The notes below the pieces were generated by a model. The model did no database searches. It worked only from the letters and a program-made list of their open reading frames with translations, and was not told where the DNA came from. A program made the translations under genes and the position numbers. From Candidatus Kinetoplastibacterium desouzaii TCC079E (GTDB lineage Bacteria; Pseudomonadota; Gammaproteobacteria; Burkholderiales; Burkholderiaceae_B), in NCBI RefSeq assembly GCF_000340795.1, contig NC_020294.1, positions 744,001 through 808,000 on the forward strand: DNA of 64,000 bases. The letters are read 5' to 3'. Shown in pieces: positions 18,709 through 28,500 of the stretch; position 1 is the first letter of the stretch, and every line of letters starts with the position of its first letter.

Positions 18709-19884
18709 CTAAATATTCTTAAATAAAAGAGTTTTATCAAGCCTTTCCCAGGTAAATTCTGGCTCGGAACGACCAAAGTGACCATAAGATGCTGTTTTAT
18801 AATATATTGGTCTCTGTAAATCCAACATATTTATAATACTTTTTGGACGCAAATCAAAATTCTCATATATAAAATTAGACAATTTACTATCTGGAGCAAT
18901 AACCGTATTACCTGTATATACAGTTATATTTATCGGCTTAGCAACCCCAATTGCATAACTAATTTGCACTTGACACTTACGAGCAATACCTGCAGCAACT
19001 ATATTCTTAGCCAAATATCTAGCCATATAAGAGGCTGACCTATCAACTTTAGATGGATCCTTGCCAGAAAATGCTCCACCACCGTGAGGACATGATCCAC
19101 CATAGGTATCCACAATAATCTTTCTACCAGTGATACCACAATCACCTTGCGGACCACCGATAACAAATCTACCAGTAGGGTTAATTAAAAATTTTGTTCT
19201 AGTGCTAATTAAATTACTAGGGAATACAGGCTTAATAATTTCTTCTACTACAGCCTCTCTTAACATAGCTATTTTAATATCAGGAGCATGCTGTGTAGAA
19301 AAAACAATAGTATCAACTTCATTTGGTTGTCCATTAACATAACGGAATGTCACTTGTGACTTAGCATCAGGTCTTAGCCAAGGTAAACGACCATCTCGTC
19401 TTAACTCTCCCTGCCTTTGAACCAATCTATGTGCATACCATATAGGAGCAGGCATAAAATCCAAGGTGTCATCACAAGCATAACCAAACATCAATCCTTG
19501 ATCACCAGCACCTTGATTTAACTCATCTTTTCCAGACGCAGCTAAACCAATAGCAATATCTGGAGATTGCTTATTATAAGACAATAAAACAGCACAATTT
19601 CTATAATCCATGCCGTATTCTGCATTATCGTAACCTATGTTTTTAATAGTATTACGTGCAATATTTATATAATCAATATTAGCATTTGTAGAAATCTCAC
19701 CTGCCAAAACCAACATATTATTACTACATAAAGTTTCTGCTGCAACACGAGCACCAGAATCCTTTAATAAAATAGCATCCAATATAGCATCTGAAACTTG
19801 ATCAGCAACCTTATCAGGATGACCTTCAGACACAGATTCAGAAGTAAACAAAAAATCATTATTACTCACAAAGAATTCCTTCAA
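18709..19884 (-). CDS. metK: S-adenosylmethionine synthetase
   Basis: A 391-residue full-length MetK with [19 protein letters not shown] near the N-terminus (about residues 15-33), [12 protein letters not shown], the [18 protein letters not shown] segment and IGVAKPINI. It makes SAM from methionine and ATP for the methyltransferases of the cell. The gene is divergent from lpxL over a 167-nt gap and is followed by a DUF1289 gene. Nearness of metK, lpxL and dapF is the usual betaproteobacterial neighbourhood. The protein is well conserved with no missing catalytic residues noticed. Confidence 0.98.
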   Translation of the reverse strand: MKEFFVSNNDFLFTSESVSEGHPDKVADQVSDAILDAILLKDSGARVAAETLCSNNMLVLAGEISTNANIDYINIARNTIKNIGYDNAEYGMDYRNCAVLLSYNKQSPDIAIGLAASGKDELNQGAGDQGLMFGYACDDTLDFMPAPIWYAHRLVQRQGELRRDGRLPWLRPDAKSQVTFRYVNGQPNEVDTIVFSTQHAPDIKIAMLREAVVEEIIKPVFPSNLISTRTKFLINPTGRFVIGGPQGDCGITGRKIIVDTYGGSCPHGGGAFSGKDPSKVDRSASYMARYLAKNIVAAGIARKCQVQISYAIGVAKPINITVYTGNTVIAPDSKLSNFIYENFDLRPKSIINMLDLQRPIYYKTASYGHFGRSEPEFTWERLDKTLLFKNI

Positions 19885-20051
19885 ACCTTCTATTTTTTTA
19901 TTAAAATGAACTTAAATAACAGGATAGAACTAACTATATCAATAACAGTATATTATACTAATCATAGATATAATTTTAATCTAATCGCATTATTTTAATC
20001 AATTATTGTTATTTTTAATCATCAACAAAAGAGATTTTTTTAAAAAGAACT

Positions 20052-20888
20052 ATGTTAATCATATTATGTAAGATACTAGCAATATTACCATTAAATATTT
20101 TACAAAACATAGGAAGGATTATAGGAAAAACTGTTTATTTATGCTCAAAGAAATATCGCGATAATATACAATCAAACATGATTAAAGCAGGGTTTAATAA
20201 TCAAGAGCTATTTAGAAAAACAGCAGAAGAATCTGGAGCGATGATTCTAGAAACACCCAAAATATGGTTCAAAAATAAATATTGCCTATCGAAAACATAT
20301 ACATCCCAGATTAACGTAATAAAACAAGCTTTATCTGAGCAAAAAGGAACAATATTTATAACTCCACATATAGGTTGTTTTGAAATAATTGCTAGACACC
20401 TAGCCTGTTATTACCCTATAACGATAATGTTCAAACCTCCTAAAAAGAAGTATCTGGAATCATTAATTACAAATAATCGCAATATTTATAATATAAAAGC
20501 TGTGCCTGCAAATATATCTGGAGTGAGGCAATTAAATAAAGCATTACGTAGAAAAGAATTCATTGGAATATTACCAGATCAAGTTCCTAATCAAGGAAAA
20601 GGAACAATAGTAAAATTCTTTGGACATGAAGCTCATGCAATGACTCTGCCTGCTAAACTAGCATTACAAAATGACTCAATTTTAATATTAGCTTTTGCAG
20701 AAAGGCTAAGTAAAGGTAGAGGATGGCAAATATACTATGAAAGAATAATAAAACCCGACACAAATGATGTTGACATACTAACTAATCATATTAACACTAT
20801 AATAGAAAAAACTATATGTAAAATACCCACGCAATATCTTTGGAGCTATGACAGATATAAGAAACCTTCAGGATCTATAAATAATTAA
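20052..20888 (+). CDS. lpxL: Lipid A late acyltransferase (LpxL/HtrB family)
   Basis: A 278-residue member of the lysophospholipid/lipid A acyltransferase family. One N-terminal hydrophobic helix (residues 3-19) is followed by the catalytic HxxxxE motif H106-E111 in TPHIGCFE, then GILPDQVPNQGKG (about 176-188), VKFFGHEAHAMTLPAKLA and a late ERIIKPD. It adds a secondary acyl chain to Kdo-lipid A at the inner membrane. Relatives usually have two such genes between metK and dapF (from family knowledge); only one is present here. The basic residue pattern of the active site appears intact. Confidence 0.9.
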   Translation: MLIILCKILAILPLNILQNIGRIIGKTVYLCSKKYRDNIQSNMIKAGFNNQELFRKTAEESGAMILETPKIWFKNKYCLSKTYTSQINVIKQALSEQKGTIFITPHIGCFEIIARHLACYYPITIMFKPPKKKYLESLITNNRNIYNIKAVPANISGVRQLNKALRRKEFIGILPDQVPNQGKGTIVKFFGHEAHAMTLPAKLALQNDSILILAFAERLSKGRGWQIYYERIIKPDTNDVDILTNHINTIIEKTICKIPTQYLWSYDRYKKPSGSINN

Positions 20889-20999
20889 AATACACCTATT
20901 TAATAATTACTATTTTTTTAAAAAATTATTCCCTGAATAAAATACTATCATATCTTACAAAGAAAATATTTTCTATCCTAATAAATCAATATAAAATGC

Positions 21000-21018
21000 T
21001 ATACTAACTATTAGTATA
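21000..21018. repeat. 8-bp hairpin in the lpxL-dapF gap
   Basis: TATACTAA (21000-21007) and its exact complement (21011-21018) flank a 3-nt loop. It lies 112 nt after lpxL and about 92 nt before dapF. There is no T-tract, so a terminator role is doubtful. Confidence 0.35.
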
Positions 21019-21032
21019 ATAGAACTATAGAT

Positions 21033-21044
21033 ATAGGTACCTAT
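21033..21044. promoter_or_regulatory. Perfect palindrome ATAGGTACCTAT upstream of dapF
   Basis: A 12-nt perfect palindrome with a GC-containing centre sits 66 nt before the dapF start. It could be an operator, but nothing else supports this. Confidence 0.25.
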
Positions 21045-21109
21045 TACTTTCACTACTTAAATCTATATAAGACTTACAAGCTTAAAATAATATTCTAATT
21101 GGAAAAATT

Positions 21110-22006
21110 ATGTCTTTAAATTTTACTAAAATGCATGGTGTAGGTAACGATTTTATAGTAATAAATTGCATAAACCAGAATTTTATTCTCACTGCTGAAA
21201 TAGCTAAAGCCTTAGCAAATCGTAATTTTGGAATAGGTGCAGATCAAATATTATTAGTAGAGAATTCTATAAATCCTGAGGCAGATTTTAGATATAGAAT
21301 TTTTAATTCTACGGGAGAAGAAGTAGAGAATTGTGGAAATGGTGCACGTTGTTTTGTTAAATTTGTTCATAAATATAATTTATCTAACAAAAATCCTATA
21401 AAAGCAGAAATTACATCTGGTATTATTACTCTTAACGAAAATAACGACGGATCAGTAACAGTAGATATGGGTAAACCTTCTTTTGATCCAGAAAGCCTAC
21501 CATTTAACACAGAATCATTAGAATTTAGAAAACAATCATTAGAAACGTTATGGCAATTAAAAACAGAAAAAAACAAAACGTTATTACTGTCAGTTTTATC
21601 TATATCAAATCCACATGCAATAATTGTAATTGATGATATTAATACAAATGAAGTATCTCTTATAGGGCCAGAGATAGAATCTCATCCTAGATTTATAAAA
21701 AAAGTTAATGTTAGTTTTATGCAAATCAAAGATCAACATAGCATTCTTCTTCGTGTTTATGAAAGAGGTGCTGGAGAAACATTAGCTTGTGGAACAGGCG
21801 CCTGTGCATCAGTTGTTTCTGGAATAAGAAGAGGGTTATTACAATCTCCTGTTCTAGTGCATACAAAAGGAGGTGTTCTATCAATAGATTGGGATGGTAA
21901 ATCTATTAAAATGACCGGCCCAGCCAGTTTTGTATTTGACGGACAAATATCCATAAACAATCTTATGCAAACAATAAACAAGAATACTAGCTTATTAAAA
22001 ATATAA
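21110..22006 (+). CDS. dapF: Diaminopimelate epimerase
   Basis: A 298-residue DapF. Both catalytic cysteines are present: Cys75 in STGEEVENCGNGARC and Cys227 in GAGETLACGTGACAS. MHGVGNDFIV opens the protein. It interconverts LL- and meso-diaminopimelate, feeding both peptidoglycan and lysine; the last lysine enzyme, LysA, is encoded at 46255. xerC follows after 42 nt on the same strand. A segment around residues 134-157 looks like an AT-coded insertion and makes it slightly longer than the E. coli protein (274). In relatives a DUF484 gene commonly lies between dapF and xerC; it is absent here. Confidence 0.97.
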   Translation: MSLNFTKMHGVGNDFIVINCINQNFILTAEIAKALANRNFGIGADQILLVENSINPEADFRYRIFNSTGEEVENCGNGARCFVKFVHKYNLSNKNPIKAEITSGIITLNENNDGSVTVDMGKPSFDPESLPFNTESLEFRKQSLETLWQLKTEKNKTLLLSVLSISNPHAIIVIDDINTNEVSLIGPEIESHPRFIKKVNVSFMQIKDQHSILLRVYERGAGETLACGTGACASVVSGIRRGLLQSPVLVHTKGGVLSIDWDGKSIKMTGPASFVFDGQISINNLMQTINKNTSLLKI

Positions 22007-22048
22007 TTAATTATATTTTTAATAACAATCACAAATACTTAAATAACA

Positions 22049-23032
22049 ATGACCTATGAACATAATACAACAAAACAACTAATAGAAAAATGGTTACTAT
22101 ATATAAGTGCCAATTTAAGATATTCTAAACATACTGTTAATAATTATAAGAGAGATCTTATACAACTTCATAATTTCCTAGAATTAGAAAATGTTAATTT
22201 ACAAGATCTTACAACTGATATTGTTAGAAATTTTATTGTAAAAAAACATGCATCAGGACTAGGACCTCGTGGATTGGCCAGAATGATATCATCGTGGCGT
22301 AGTTTTTATAAATGGCTTAAATTAGAACTAGGTATTCATTTAAACCCATTAGATGATATTAAAGCACCAAAACCACCCAAGAATCTTCCAAAATCTATTT
22401 CAGTAGATCAAATGAAAGCATTGCTCGACGAAAACATAAAAAAAATATCTAGCAATGACACCGACCCTATTATTGTAAGAGATCAGGCTATATTTGAATT
22501 ATTTTATTCTAGTGGATTACGACTGGCAGAATTAATATCTATAGACATGATATTTATCAAAAACAAATCTTATGAATCTAAGAGTTGGTTAAATATAGAA
22601 ACATCAGAAATAATAATACATGGGAAAGGAAACAAACAAAGAATTCTACCCGTAAGTAATATAGCTATGTTTGCTTTAAATCAATGGATAAAAACAAGAC
22701 AAAAATTTATCTCAAATAAAACTACTGAACAAGATAAATATGCATTATTCATAGGCATAAAAGGTAAAAGAATATCCCCAAGAGTAATACAAACTCAACT
22801 AAGAAAAACTTCTTTACATCTCAATTTACCAGAAAATATATCACCTCACACTATAAGACATAGTTTTGCTAGTCATCTATTACAATCGTCACAAGATTTA
22901 AGAGCAGTTCAAGAATTACTCGGCCACAAAACAATATCAACAACGCAAATATATACAAAACTAGATTTTCAACATTTATCACTTATATATGATAAAACTC
23001 ATCCAAGAGCTTATAGAAAAAATAAATCATAA
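22049..23032 (+). CDS. xerC: Tyrosine recombinase XerC
   Basis: A 327-residue tyrosine recombinase with an N-terminal SAM-like core-binding domain (residues 1-105) and a catalytic domain showing Arg158 in SSGLRLAEL, Lys in IHGKGNKQR, HTIRHSFASHLL and LGHKTISTTQIYTK with the nucleophilic Tyr. The RKHRHY set is complete. It resolves chromosome dimers at dif with XerD. Position after dapF is standard for XerC, which distinguishes it from XerD or a phage integrase. No mobile-element ends are near it. Confidence 0.94.
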   Translation: MTYEHNTTKQLIEKWLLYISANLRYSKHTVNNYKRDLIQLHNFLELENVNLQDLTTDIVRNFIVKKHASGLGPRGLARMISSWRSFYKWLKLELGIHLNPLDDIKAPKPPKNLPKSISVDQMKALLDENIKKISSNDTDPIIVRDQAIFELFYSSGLRLAELISIDMIFIKNKSYESKSWLNIETSEIIIHGKGNKQRILPVSNIAMFALNQWIKTRQKFISNKTTEQDKYALFIGIKGKRISPRVIQTQLRKTSLHLNLPENISPHTIRHSFASHLLQSSQDLRAVQELLGHKTISTTQIYTKLDFQHLSLIYDKTHPRAYRKNKS

Positions 23033-23053
23033 AAACATAAAATGATAATAATG

Positions 23054-23082
23054 TTGACGCTTTATTTTGTATGAAATATCCT
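23054..23082 (+). promoter_or_regulatory. Candidate promoter of the COG0523 GTPase gene
   Basis: TTGACG (23054-23059), a 17-nt spacer and TATCCT (23077-23082) lie 110 nt upstream of the start codon. The -35 matches 5 of 6 consensus bases and the -10 matches 4. No Zur-like palindrome was noticed, although zinc control is common for this family. Confidence 0.4.
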
Positions 23083-23192
23083 TATAAACTTGCTAATAAG
23101 ATTAATTGATTATTTATCTTATTATATTTATAGCACTAAAAATTATTTATTAAATAAGACTTTTTTGATGCTTATATAAAGAGAAACTATTT

Positions 23193-24212
23193 ATGGAATC
23201 AGTGAAAGAATTAAAAAACATGATACCTGTAACTATTATTACAGGATTTCTTGGCTCAGGTAAAACCACCTTACTAAATAAAATTCTAAAAGAACAACAT
23301 GGTAATAAATTAGCTGTTATAGAAAATGAATTTGGATCAGAAAATATAGATACTGAAATCCTAGTTCATGATACTAATGAAGAAATTGTAGAGTTATCTA
23401 ATGGTTGTGTTTGTTGCACAATACGTGGAGATTTAATAAAAACACTATCAGATCTATATGAAAAATTATCAAAAAAACAATTAGACTTTGAGCGAATAAT
23501 AATTGAAACTACGGGACTTGCTGACCCAGGACCATTATGTCAAACATTTTTTATAAATGATTATATTGCAAATCATTATAAACTAGATTCACTAATCACC
23601 TTAGTTGATGCAAAACACGCTCCAGAAACACTCAACAATCAAATAGAAGCACAAAAACAAGTTGGTTTCGCAGATATTATTTTAATATCTAAATCTGATT
23701 TAGTACCTCCTGAGAATCTAAATAATTTAAAACAAAGATTAATTAAAATAAACCCTAAAGCACCTATAAAGATATTAAATATAGATGTTTTAGATATAAA
23801 CTATCTTCTTAACATAAGTGGTTTTAATCTAGATTCTGTATTGGATATAGATCCAAGCTTCTTACAATCAGAAGATCATACATGTACAGAAGAGTGCCAT
23901 CACCATCATCATGATGGTATATCATCTTTTGTATTTCAATCATATAAACCATTCGATCCAGAAAAATTAGAAAACTTTCTATCACAAATCGTTCAAAAAT
24001 ATGGAACTGATATGTTACGATACAAAGGCATTTTATACATGAAAGGAATAGAAAATAAAATTTTATTCCAAGGTGTGCATATGATAATGGGAGCAGAACC
24101 AGCAGAAGTTTGGGCAAAAACAGAAAAACCCAATAATAAAATAGTATTTATTGGACAGAATCTACCAAAAGACATGTTCATACAAGGATTGGAACTATGT
24201 CTTATAAAATAA
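23193..24212 (+). CDS. COG0523 (CobW/ZNG1-like) metal chaperone GTPase
   Basis: A 339-residue G3E-family GTPase. Walker A is GFLGSGKTT (residues 18-26), the metal-binding CxCC motif is C72-V-C-C75 in NGCVCCTIRGD, followed by ETTGLADP and the base-recognition motif SKSD. A histidine cluster, EECHHHHHDG (near residue 225), precedes the CobW C-terminal domain. Family members deliver zinc or another metal to client proteins, or serve cobalamin synthesis; no cobalamin genes are nearby, so zinc is more likely. A second in-frame ATG at 23220 would remove nine residues and is also possible. dksA follows after 66 nt. Confidence 0.9.
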   Translation: MESVKELKNMIPVTIITGFLGSGKTTLLNKILKEQHGNKLAVIENEFGSENIDTEILVHDTNEEIVELSNGCVCCTIRGDLIKTLSDLYEKLSKKQLDFERIIIETTGLADPGPLCQTFFINDYIANHYKLDSLITLVDAKHAPETLNNQIEAQKQVGFADIILISKSDLVPPENLNNLKQRLIKINPKAPIKILNIDVLDINYLLNISGFNLDSVLDIDPSFLQSEDHTCTEECHHHHHDGISSFVFQSYKPFDPEKLENFLSQIVQKYGTDMLRYKGILYMKGIENKILFQGVHMIMGAEPAEVWAKTEKPNNKIVFIGQNLPKDMFIQGLELCLIK

Positions 24213-24278
24213 GACTTACTAAATTATAATTTCCATATTAATAATATCCATAATACAGGTTACTATCGGAGTAGTTGT

Positions 24279-24740
24279 ATGACAGCAAATAAAGTAACAA
24301 GCATAGAAGACAAGTGCTCTGTACCCATGCATAACTTCAATGAACAAGATATATTAGCCATGTCTGAAGAAGATTATATGAATGATATACAGCTTGCTTT
24401 TTTTAAAAAAAAATTACAACAATTGGAACAAGAAATTCTCTTAAAAGCAGAAGCTACTACAGAATATCTCAAAGAAACACAATTTGTACCAGACCCAGCT
24501 GATCGTGCAACAATAGAAGAAGAACATGCCTTAGAACTAAAAAGTAGAGATAGAGAAAGAAAACTTTTAAAAAAGATACAGAAATCTATTGCTCGTATTG
24601 AGAGTAAAGACTACGGTTGGTGTGAGGAAACTGGAGAACCTATAGGTATACCAAGATTACTTGCCAGACCAACTGCAACTTTATCTCTAGAGGCTCAAGA
24701 AAGAAGAGAAATGCGCCAAAAATTATATGGTAAACAATAA
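24279..24740 (+). CDS. dksA: RNA polymerase-binding transcription factor DksA
   Basis: A 153-residue DksA. The coiled-coil carries the tip motif DPADRA (residues 72-77) that reaches the polymerase active site, and the C-terminal globular part has GIPRLLARPTATLSLEAQE. Only one zinc-position cysteine (Cys115, in WCEETGE) remains of the four in E. coli; as far as I recall this cysteine-poor form is usual in Betaproteobacteria, so it is not damage. DksA modulates rRNA and amino-acid promoters with ppGpp. It lies between the COG0523 GTPase and hslV. Confidence 0.95.
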   Translation: MTANKVTSIEDKCSVPMHNFNEQDILAMSEEDYMNDIQLAFFKKKLQQLEQEILLKAEATTEYLKETQFVPDPADRATIEEEHALELKSRDRERKLLKKIQKSIARIESKDYGWCEETGEPIGIPRLLARPTATLSLEAQERREMRQKLYGKQ

Positions 24741-24870
24741 AAATTCTCAGAAGTTTAATATATGCTAATTCTTAACTTATATACAAAAACTGTTAATTAT
24801 TTTTTATATATAAATTTTCTAAATCAATTATGATTACAATAAAAGAACAAAACAGAAACAGGATAAGTTA

Positions 24871-25404
24871 ATGGAAAATTTTCATGCAACCACTATAGTA
24901 TGTGTAAGAAGAGGAAATGAAGTATCTATCGGCGGTGACGGTCAAGTAACTATGGGTAATATAGTAATAAAAAGCACAGCAAAAAAAATAAGAAAAATAT
25001 ATAAAGATAGAGTTCTATCGGGATTTGCTGGAGCAACTGCTGATGCATTTACTCTACAAGAACTCTTTGAAAAAAAATTAGAAAAATATTCAGGCAACTT
25101 AACTCGCTCCGCAGTAGAAATGACAAAAGAATGGAGAACAGATAAATTCTTAAGAAAACTAGAGGCCATGTTAATAGTAGCAGATAATTTCAATACTCTA
25201 ATTCTGACAGGAAACGGTGACGTGTTGGAACCAGAACATGGATTGGCTACAGTAGGATCAGGAGGTCCTTATGCACATGCTTCAGCCTTGGCTTTACTAC
25301 AAAACACCACCCTATCACCTCTTGAAATAGTCAAAAAATCATTAGAAATAGCAAGTGATATTTGTATTTATACAAATCAAAACCATACTATTGAAACTTT
25401 ATAA
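24871..25404 (+). CDS. hslV: ATP-dependent protease peptidase subunit HslV
   Basis: A 177-residue proteasome-like threonine peptidase. The mature N-terminal threonine is expected after a six-residue propeptide (MENFHA), at [31 protein letters not shown] and [15 protein letters not shown] are family blocks, and the protein ends in NQNHTIETL, which docks into HslU. It forms dodecamers and degrades unfolded proteins with HslU, encoded 53 nt downstream. A sigma-32 promoter would be expected from other bacteria, but I could not see a convincing one in the 130-nt upstream gap. Confidence 0.97.
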   Translation: MENFHATTIVCVRRGNEVSIGGDGQVTMGNIVIKSTAKKIRKIYKDRVLSGFAGATADAFTLQELFEKKLEKYSGNLTRSAVEMTKEWRTDKFLRKLEAMLIVADNFNTLILTGNGDVLEPEHGLATVGSGGPYAHASALALLQNTTLSPLEIVKKSLEIASDICIYTNQNHTIETL

Positions 25405-25423
25405 ATAAAGTATATTTTATTAA

Positions 25424-25437
25424 GAATTCTAGAATTC
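25424..25437. repeat. 14-nt perfect palindrome between hslV and hslU
   Basis: GAATTCTAGAATTC is a perfect palindrome in the 53-nt gap. It has no loop, so it is unlikely to form a stable hairpin. Possible chance event. Confidence 0.25.
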
Positions 25438-25457
25438 CCAAAAAAGGAAATTGTTTT

Positions 25458-26792
25458 ATGCCATCAAGTACTAGCATGACTCCTAAAGAAATAGTTCATC
25501 AATTAGATAAGCATATTATTGGACAAAATCGTGCAAAAAAAGCAGTTGCTATAGCCCTACGAAATCGTTGGCGCCGCCAACAAGTACCAGAAGAATTACG
25601 CCAAGAAATACACCCCAAGAATATTCTAATGATTGGACCTACAGGTGTTGGGAAAACAGAAATAGCGCGCAGATTAGCAAAGTTAGTTGATGCTCCATTT
25701 ATAAAAATAGAGGCAACAAAATTTACTGAAGTTGGCTATGTGGGTAGAGATGTTGATACTATTATTAGAGATTTAATAGAACAAGCTGTTAAGGAAGCTA
25801 GAGAAAAAGAAAAGAAATTAATTAGGTCACTGGCTGAAGAAGCAGCAGAAGAAAGAATTTTAGATATACTTATCCCTCCTTCCTCTAGTAATGATAATGA
25901 TCAAATAACAACAGATAATACAGCTCGACAAAAGTTCAGAAAACGATTGCGAGAAGGGAAAATAGATGACTTAGAAATAGAAATATCTATCCCTGTAATA
26001 TCAACTCATTTAGATGTTATGACTATACCAGGAATGGAAGAAATGGCAGATCAGATTAAAACAATGTTTTCTGGTATGACCCAAGATAAGAAGAAAAATA
26101 AAAAAATGCAAATTAAAAATGCATTTAAAATTCTAGTAGAAGAAGAAGAAAACAGAAGAATTAATGATGACGATATTAAATCTAAAGCAATTAAAAATGT
26201 AGAACAAAATGGAATAGTATTCCTAGACGAAATAGATAAAATCGCTACTCGTTATGGTTCTGATAATGCAGAAGTATCTCGTCACGGAGTACAACGAGAC
26301 CTACTTCCTCTAGTAGAAGGCACATCTGTTAATACTCGTTATGGAGTTATAAAAACAGACCATGTGCTTTTCATTGCATCTGGAGCATTTCATTTATCAA
26401 AACCTTCTGATCTTATACCAGAATTACAAGGAAGATTTCCTATCAGAGTGGAATTAGACTCACTATCCATTAATGATTTCATACATATACTAAGAGATAC
26501 TGATTCTTCATTAACAAAACAATATACATCTCTTCTAAATACAGAAAACATAAACATTCAATTCTCTGAAGATGGTATAGCTAAAATAGCTAACTTAGCT
26601 TTTTATGTAAATGAAACCAATGAGAATATTGGTGCAAGAAGATTATATACTGTTATGGAAAAACTACTAGAAAACCTTTCTTTTGAAGCTTCTGATATGG
26701 ATGGGAAAGATATTATTATAAATGAGAAATATGTAGAAGAAGAATTAGGACAAATTACTTCCAATCAAGATCTTGCAAAATACATATTATAA
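25458..26792 (+). CDS. hslU: ATP-dependent protease ATPase subunit HslU
   Basis: A 444-residue AAA+ unfoldase. Features are [16 protein letters not shown] at the N-terminus, [13 protein letters not shown], Walker [10 protein letters not shown] (residues 61-69), the pore motif GYVGRD, Walker [12 protein letters not shown] (about 255-265) and the sensor region [17 protein letters not shown]. The I-domain (about 110-240) carries a lysine-rich, AT-coded loop. HslU unfolds substrates and feeds them to HslV. A ribosome-binding site AAAGGAAA lies 8 nt upstream of the start. A strong hairpin starts at the stop codon. Confidence 0.97.
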   Translation: MPSSTSMTPKEIVHQLDKHIIGQNRAKKAVAIALRNRWRRQQVPEELRQEIHPKNILMIGPTGVGKTEIARRLAKLVDAPFIKIEATKFTEVGYVGRDVDTIIRDLIEQAVKEAREKEKKLIRSLAEEAAEERILDILIPPSSSNDNDQITTDNTARQKFRKRLREGKIDDLEIEISIPVISTHLDVMTIPGMEEMADQIKTMFSGMTQDKKKNKKMQIKNAFKILVEEEENRRINDDDIKSKAIKNVEQNGIVFLDEIDKIATRYGSDNAEVSRHGVQRDLLPLVEGTSVNTRYGVIKTDHVLFIASGAFHLSKPSDLIPELQGRFPIRVELDSLSINDFIHILRDTDSSLTKQYTSLLNTENINIQFSEDGIAKIANLAFYVNETNENIGARRLYTVMEKLLENLSFEASDMDGKDIIINEKYVEEELGQITSNQDLAKYIL

Positions 26793-26836
26793 AGAAGTAG
26801 CTAGTCCCTATTACAATAGGGATTAGCTACTTCTTT
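26791..26836. terminator. Strong hairpin after hslU (22-bp stem)
   Basis: 26791-26812 pairs with 26815-26836, interrupted only by one G-T wobble (26804/26823), leaving a 2-nt centre that in RNA would open to a small loop. The core TCCCTATT/AATAGGGA is the GC-richest part. It overlaps the hslU stop, and the right arm ends in TTCTTT. It is the longest inverted repeat I found in the window and should terminate hslU; the ybeD stop is only 31 nt away, so it may serve both strands. Confidence 0.8.
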
Positions 26837-26866
26837 ATATTTCTGATCAAATACTCTAATTTTAAT

Positions 26867-27136
26867 TCATATAATGAATCTCACCATAGGATGTCTTCCT
26901 AGTGATTCATATATATAATTAAAATGATCGCGTGATAATACATAAATACTTACTGTCAAACTAATATATCGATTGGATTTACTAAAACTTGTTTCTATTT
27001 CTTTCTCAAAAACCAATCCTAATTCTGTAAGCAAATTAATTATTTCTTTATTAAAATTATCATTATTAACTCCTATTATTTTAATAGGAAAGGTGCCAGG
27101 ATAATGACTAATCTCTTGTGTGGCATCATGATTCAT
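26867..27136 (-). CDS. YbeD/DUF493 family small regulatory protein
   Basis: An 89-residue protein matching DUF493 (YbeD): YPGTFPIKIIGVNND near residues 13-27 and a C-terminal FNYIYESLGRHPMVRFII that resembles the usual LxxLYxxLxxHPxVxxVL ending. Function is not known; the fold is a ferredoxin-like, ACT-like domain and homologues neighbour dacA and lipB. Here it follows dacA by 18 nt on the same strand, but lipB is missing and hslU converges instead. The start codon is the ATG that gives MNHDATQEISHYPG. Confidence 0.87.
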   Translation of the reverse strand: MNHDATQEISHYPGTFPIKIIGVNNDNFNKEIINLLTELGLVFEKEIETSFSKSNRYISLTVSIYVLSRDHFNYIYESLGRHPMVRFII

Positions 27137-27154
27137 AATTTTCTTAATATAAAA

Positions 27155-28390
27155 TTATAGTGCTAACTTTGTGTTTACCCAACGCTTTATAAAATCTATA
27201 GATCTTCCTATCAACCCTGCTCTTTTAATATTTTGCAATGAAACAAGAGAGGTTGTTTTTAAAACTTTATCGTCAATAACAAATTGTAAAACACCCACTA
27301 ATTGACCTTTCTGTACTGGAGCAATCAACGGCTCTATACGTTCCACAATAAATCTAACATCATTTAACCGGCCACGAGGAATAGCAAGCCATAATTTATC
27401 TGTTGAACCAAGTCTTACCTTATCTACAGTACCTTCCCAAACCCTAGCTTTTATTTGCTGCTCTTCCTCTTTGTCACATACAGAAATAGTATCAAAATTT
27501 TGAAATCCCCAATTCAATAACTTTAGACTTTCTTCTGTCCGAACAGATTCACTATCAACCCCCAATAAGACCACAAGCATTCTCCTATCTCCACGCAATG
27601 CTGTCGCCACGAGACAATAACCAGCAGAATCTGTATATCCTGTCTTCAAACCATCTACAGATACATCTGACCACAATAATCTATTTCTATTAGTTTGTGA
27701 AATATTATTATATGTAAATTCTTTCTGTTTATAATAGTGCAAAAAACGACTATGATCCTTAATCATTCTTGTTGATAGTATGGCTAAATCTCTAGCAGTA
27801 GTTATATGATCCTTTTGAGGTAATCCTGTAGAATTTACAAAATGAGTATTATTCATACCAAGATATTTAGCCTCTTGATTCATTAGAGCAACAAAAGAAT
27901 CTTCATCACCACTAACAGATTCAGCTAAAGCTATAGAAGCATCATTTCCAGATTGGACAATAACACCTTGTAATAATTCATGAATAGAAATTTTTTTTCT
28001 AGGTTCAATAAACATTCTAGAACCACCTGTCTTCCATGCTTTATCTGAAACTGTTATAGTCTGATCTATATCCAATCTTTTATCATTTAATGCATTAAAT
28101 GCTAAATATGATGTCATGATTTTTGTCAAAGAAGCAGGCTCAAGTTTTATATCTGGATTATATGAAGATAACACTTGTTCACTATTTACATCTACAACTA
28201 TCCATGATTTAGCGGCTATTTTAGGGTTTGGAAATCTAGAAACTTCACTTACAGGTATAGATAATCTATTTGCATCCCCAGATATTGACAGAACATATGT
28301 TTCTTCGAAAGGCTTACTATAAGCATAAAAAGAGAGATTGAGAAACACGAAATAAAAAATAAAAAATATCAATTTCAATAATAAATTCAT
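27155..28390 (-). CDS. dacA: D-alanyl-D-alanine carboxypeptidase (PBP5/6 family)
   Basis: A 411-residue class C low-molecular-weight PBP. An N-terminal signal segment (residues 1-24) leads to the catalytic triad motifs SLTK (87-90), SGN (147-149) and KTG (249-251, in VDGLKTGYTDSAG). The C-terminal domain ends with an amphipathic segment, FIKRWVNTKLAL, that anchors it to the inner membrane. It trims the terminal D-Ala from peptidoglycan pentapeptides. Naming as dacA rather than dacC is by family only. A ybeD-like gene follows after 18 nt; an alpha/beta hydrolase gene is upstream on the same strand, separated by 110 nt. Confidence 0.94.
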   Translation of the reverse strand: MNLLLKLIFFIFYFVFLNLSFYAYSKPFEETYVLSISGDANRLSIPVSEVSRFPNPKIAAKSWIVVDVNSEQVLSSYNPDIKLEPASLTKIMTSYLAFNALNDKRLDIDQTITVSDKAWKTGGSRMFIEPRKKISIHELLQGVIVQSGNDASIALAESVSGDEDSFVALMNQEAKYLGMNNTHFVNSTGLPQKDHITTARDLAILSTRMIKDHSRFLHYYKQKEFTYNNISQTNRNRLLWSDVSVDGLKTGYTDSAGYCLVATALRGDRRMLVVLLGVDSESVRTEESLKLLNWGFQNFDTISVCDKEEEQQIKARVWEGTVDKVRLGSTDKLWLAIPRGRLNDVRFIVERIEPLIAPVQKGQLVGVLQFVIDDKVLKTTSLVSLQNIKRAGLIGRSIDFIKRWVNTKLAL

Positions 28391-28500
28391 CAGACAATTA
28401 CTTATAAAAAAATATATTTGAGTTTATTAAAGCTAAACTACTTATCAGACAATAATTCTACAAAAACCCTAATAGTTGTTAATTCTATTATATTTTAATA

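Noticed and set aside
18429-18785. 118-codon minus-strand frame across DUF1289 and the end of metK
   Set aside because: It is an overlapping frame of two recognisable genes and has no family features.
22049-23032. Tyrosine recombinase as sign of an integrated element
   Set aside because: It is XerC in its conserved place after dapF; no att repeats, phage or transposon genes flank it.
23890-23930. His-rich codon run as a tandem repeat array
   Set aside because: It encodes the metal-binding histidine cluster of the COG0523 protein, a family feature.
24279-24740. DksA missing three of four zinc cysteines
   Set aside because: To my knowledge betaproteobacterial DksA proteins normally have this cysteine-poor C-terminus, so it is ordinary variation and not decay.
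28389-28453. Direct repeat ATCAGACAAT, two copies 55 nt apart before dacA
   Set aside because: Only 10 nt long and partly inside the start codon region; expected by chance at this composition.
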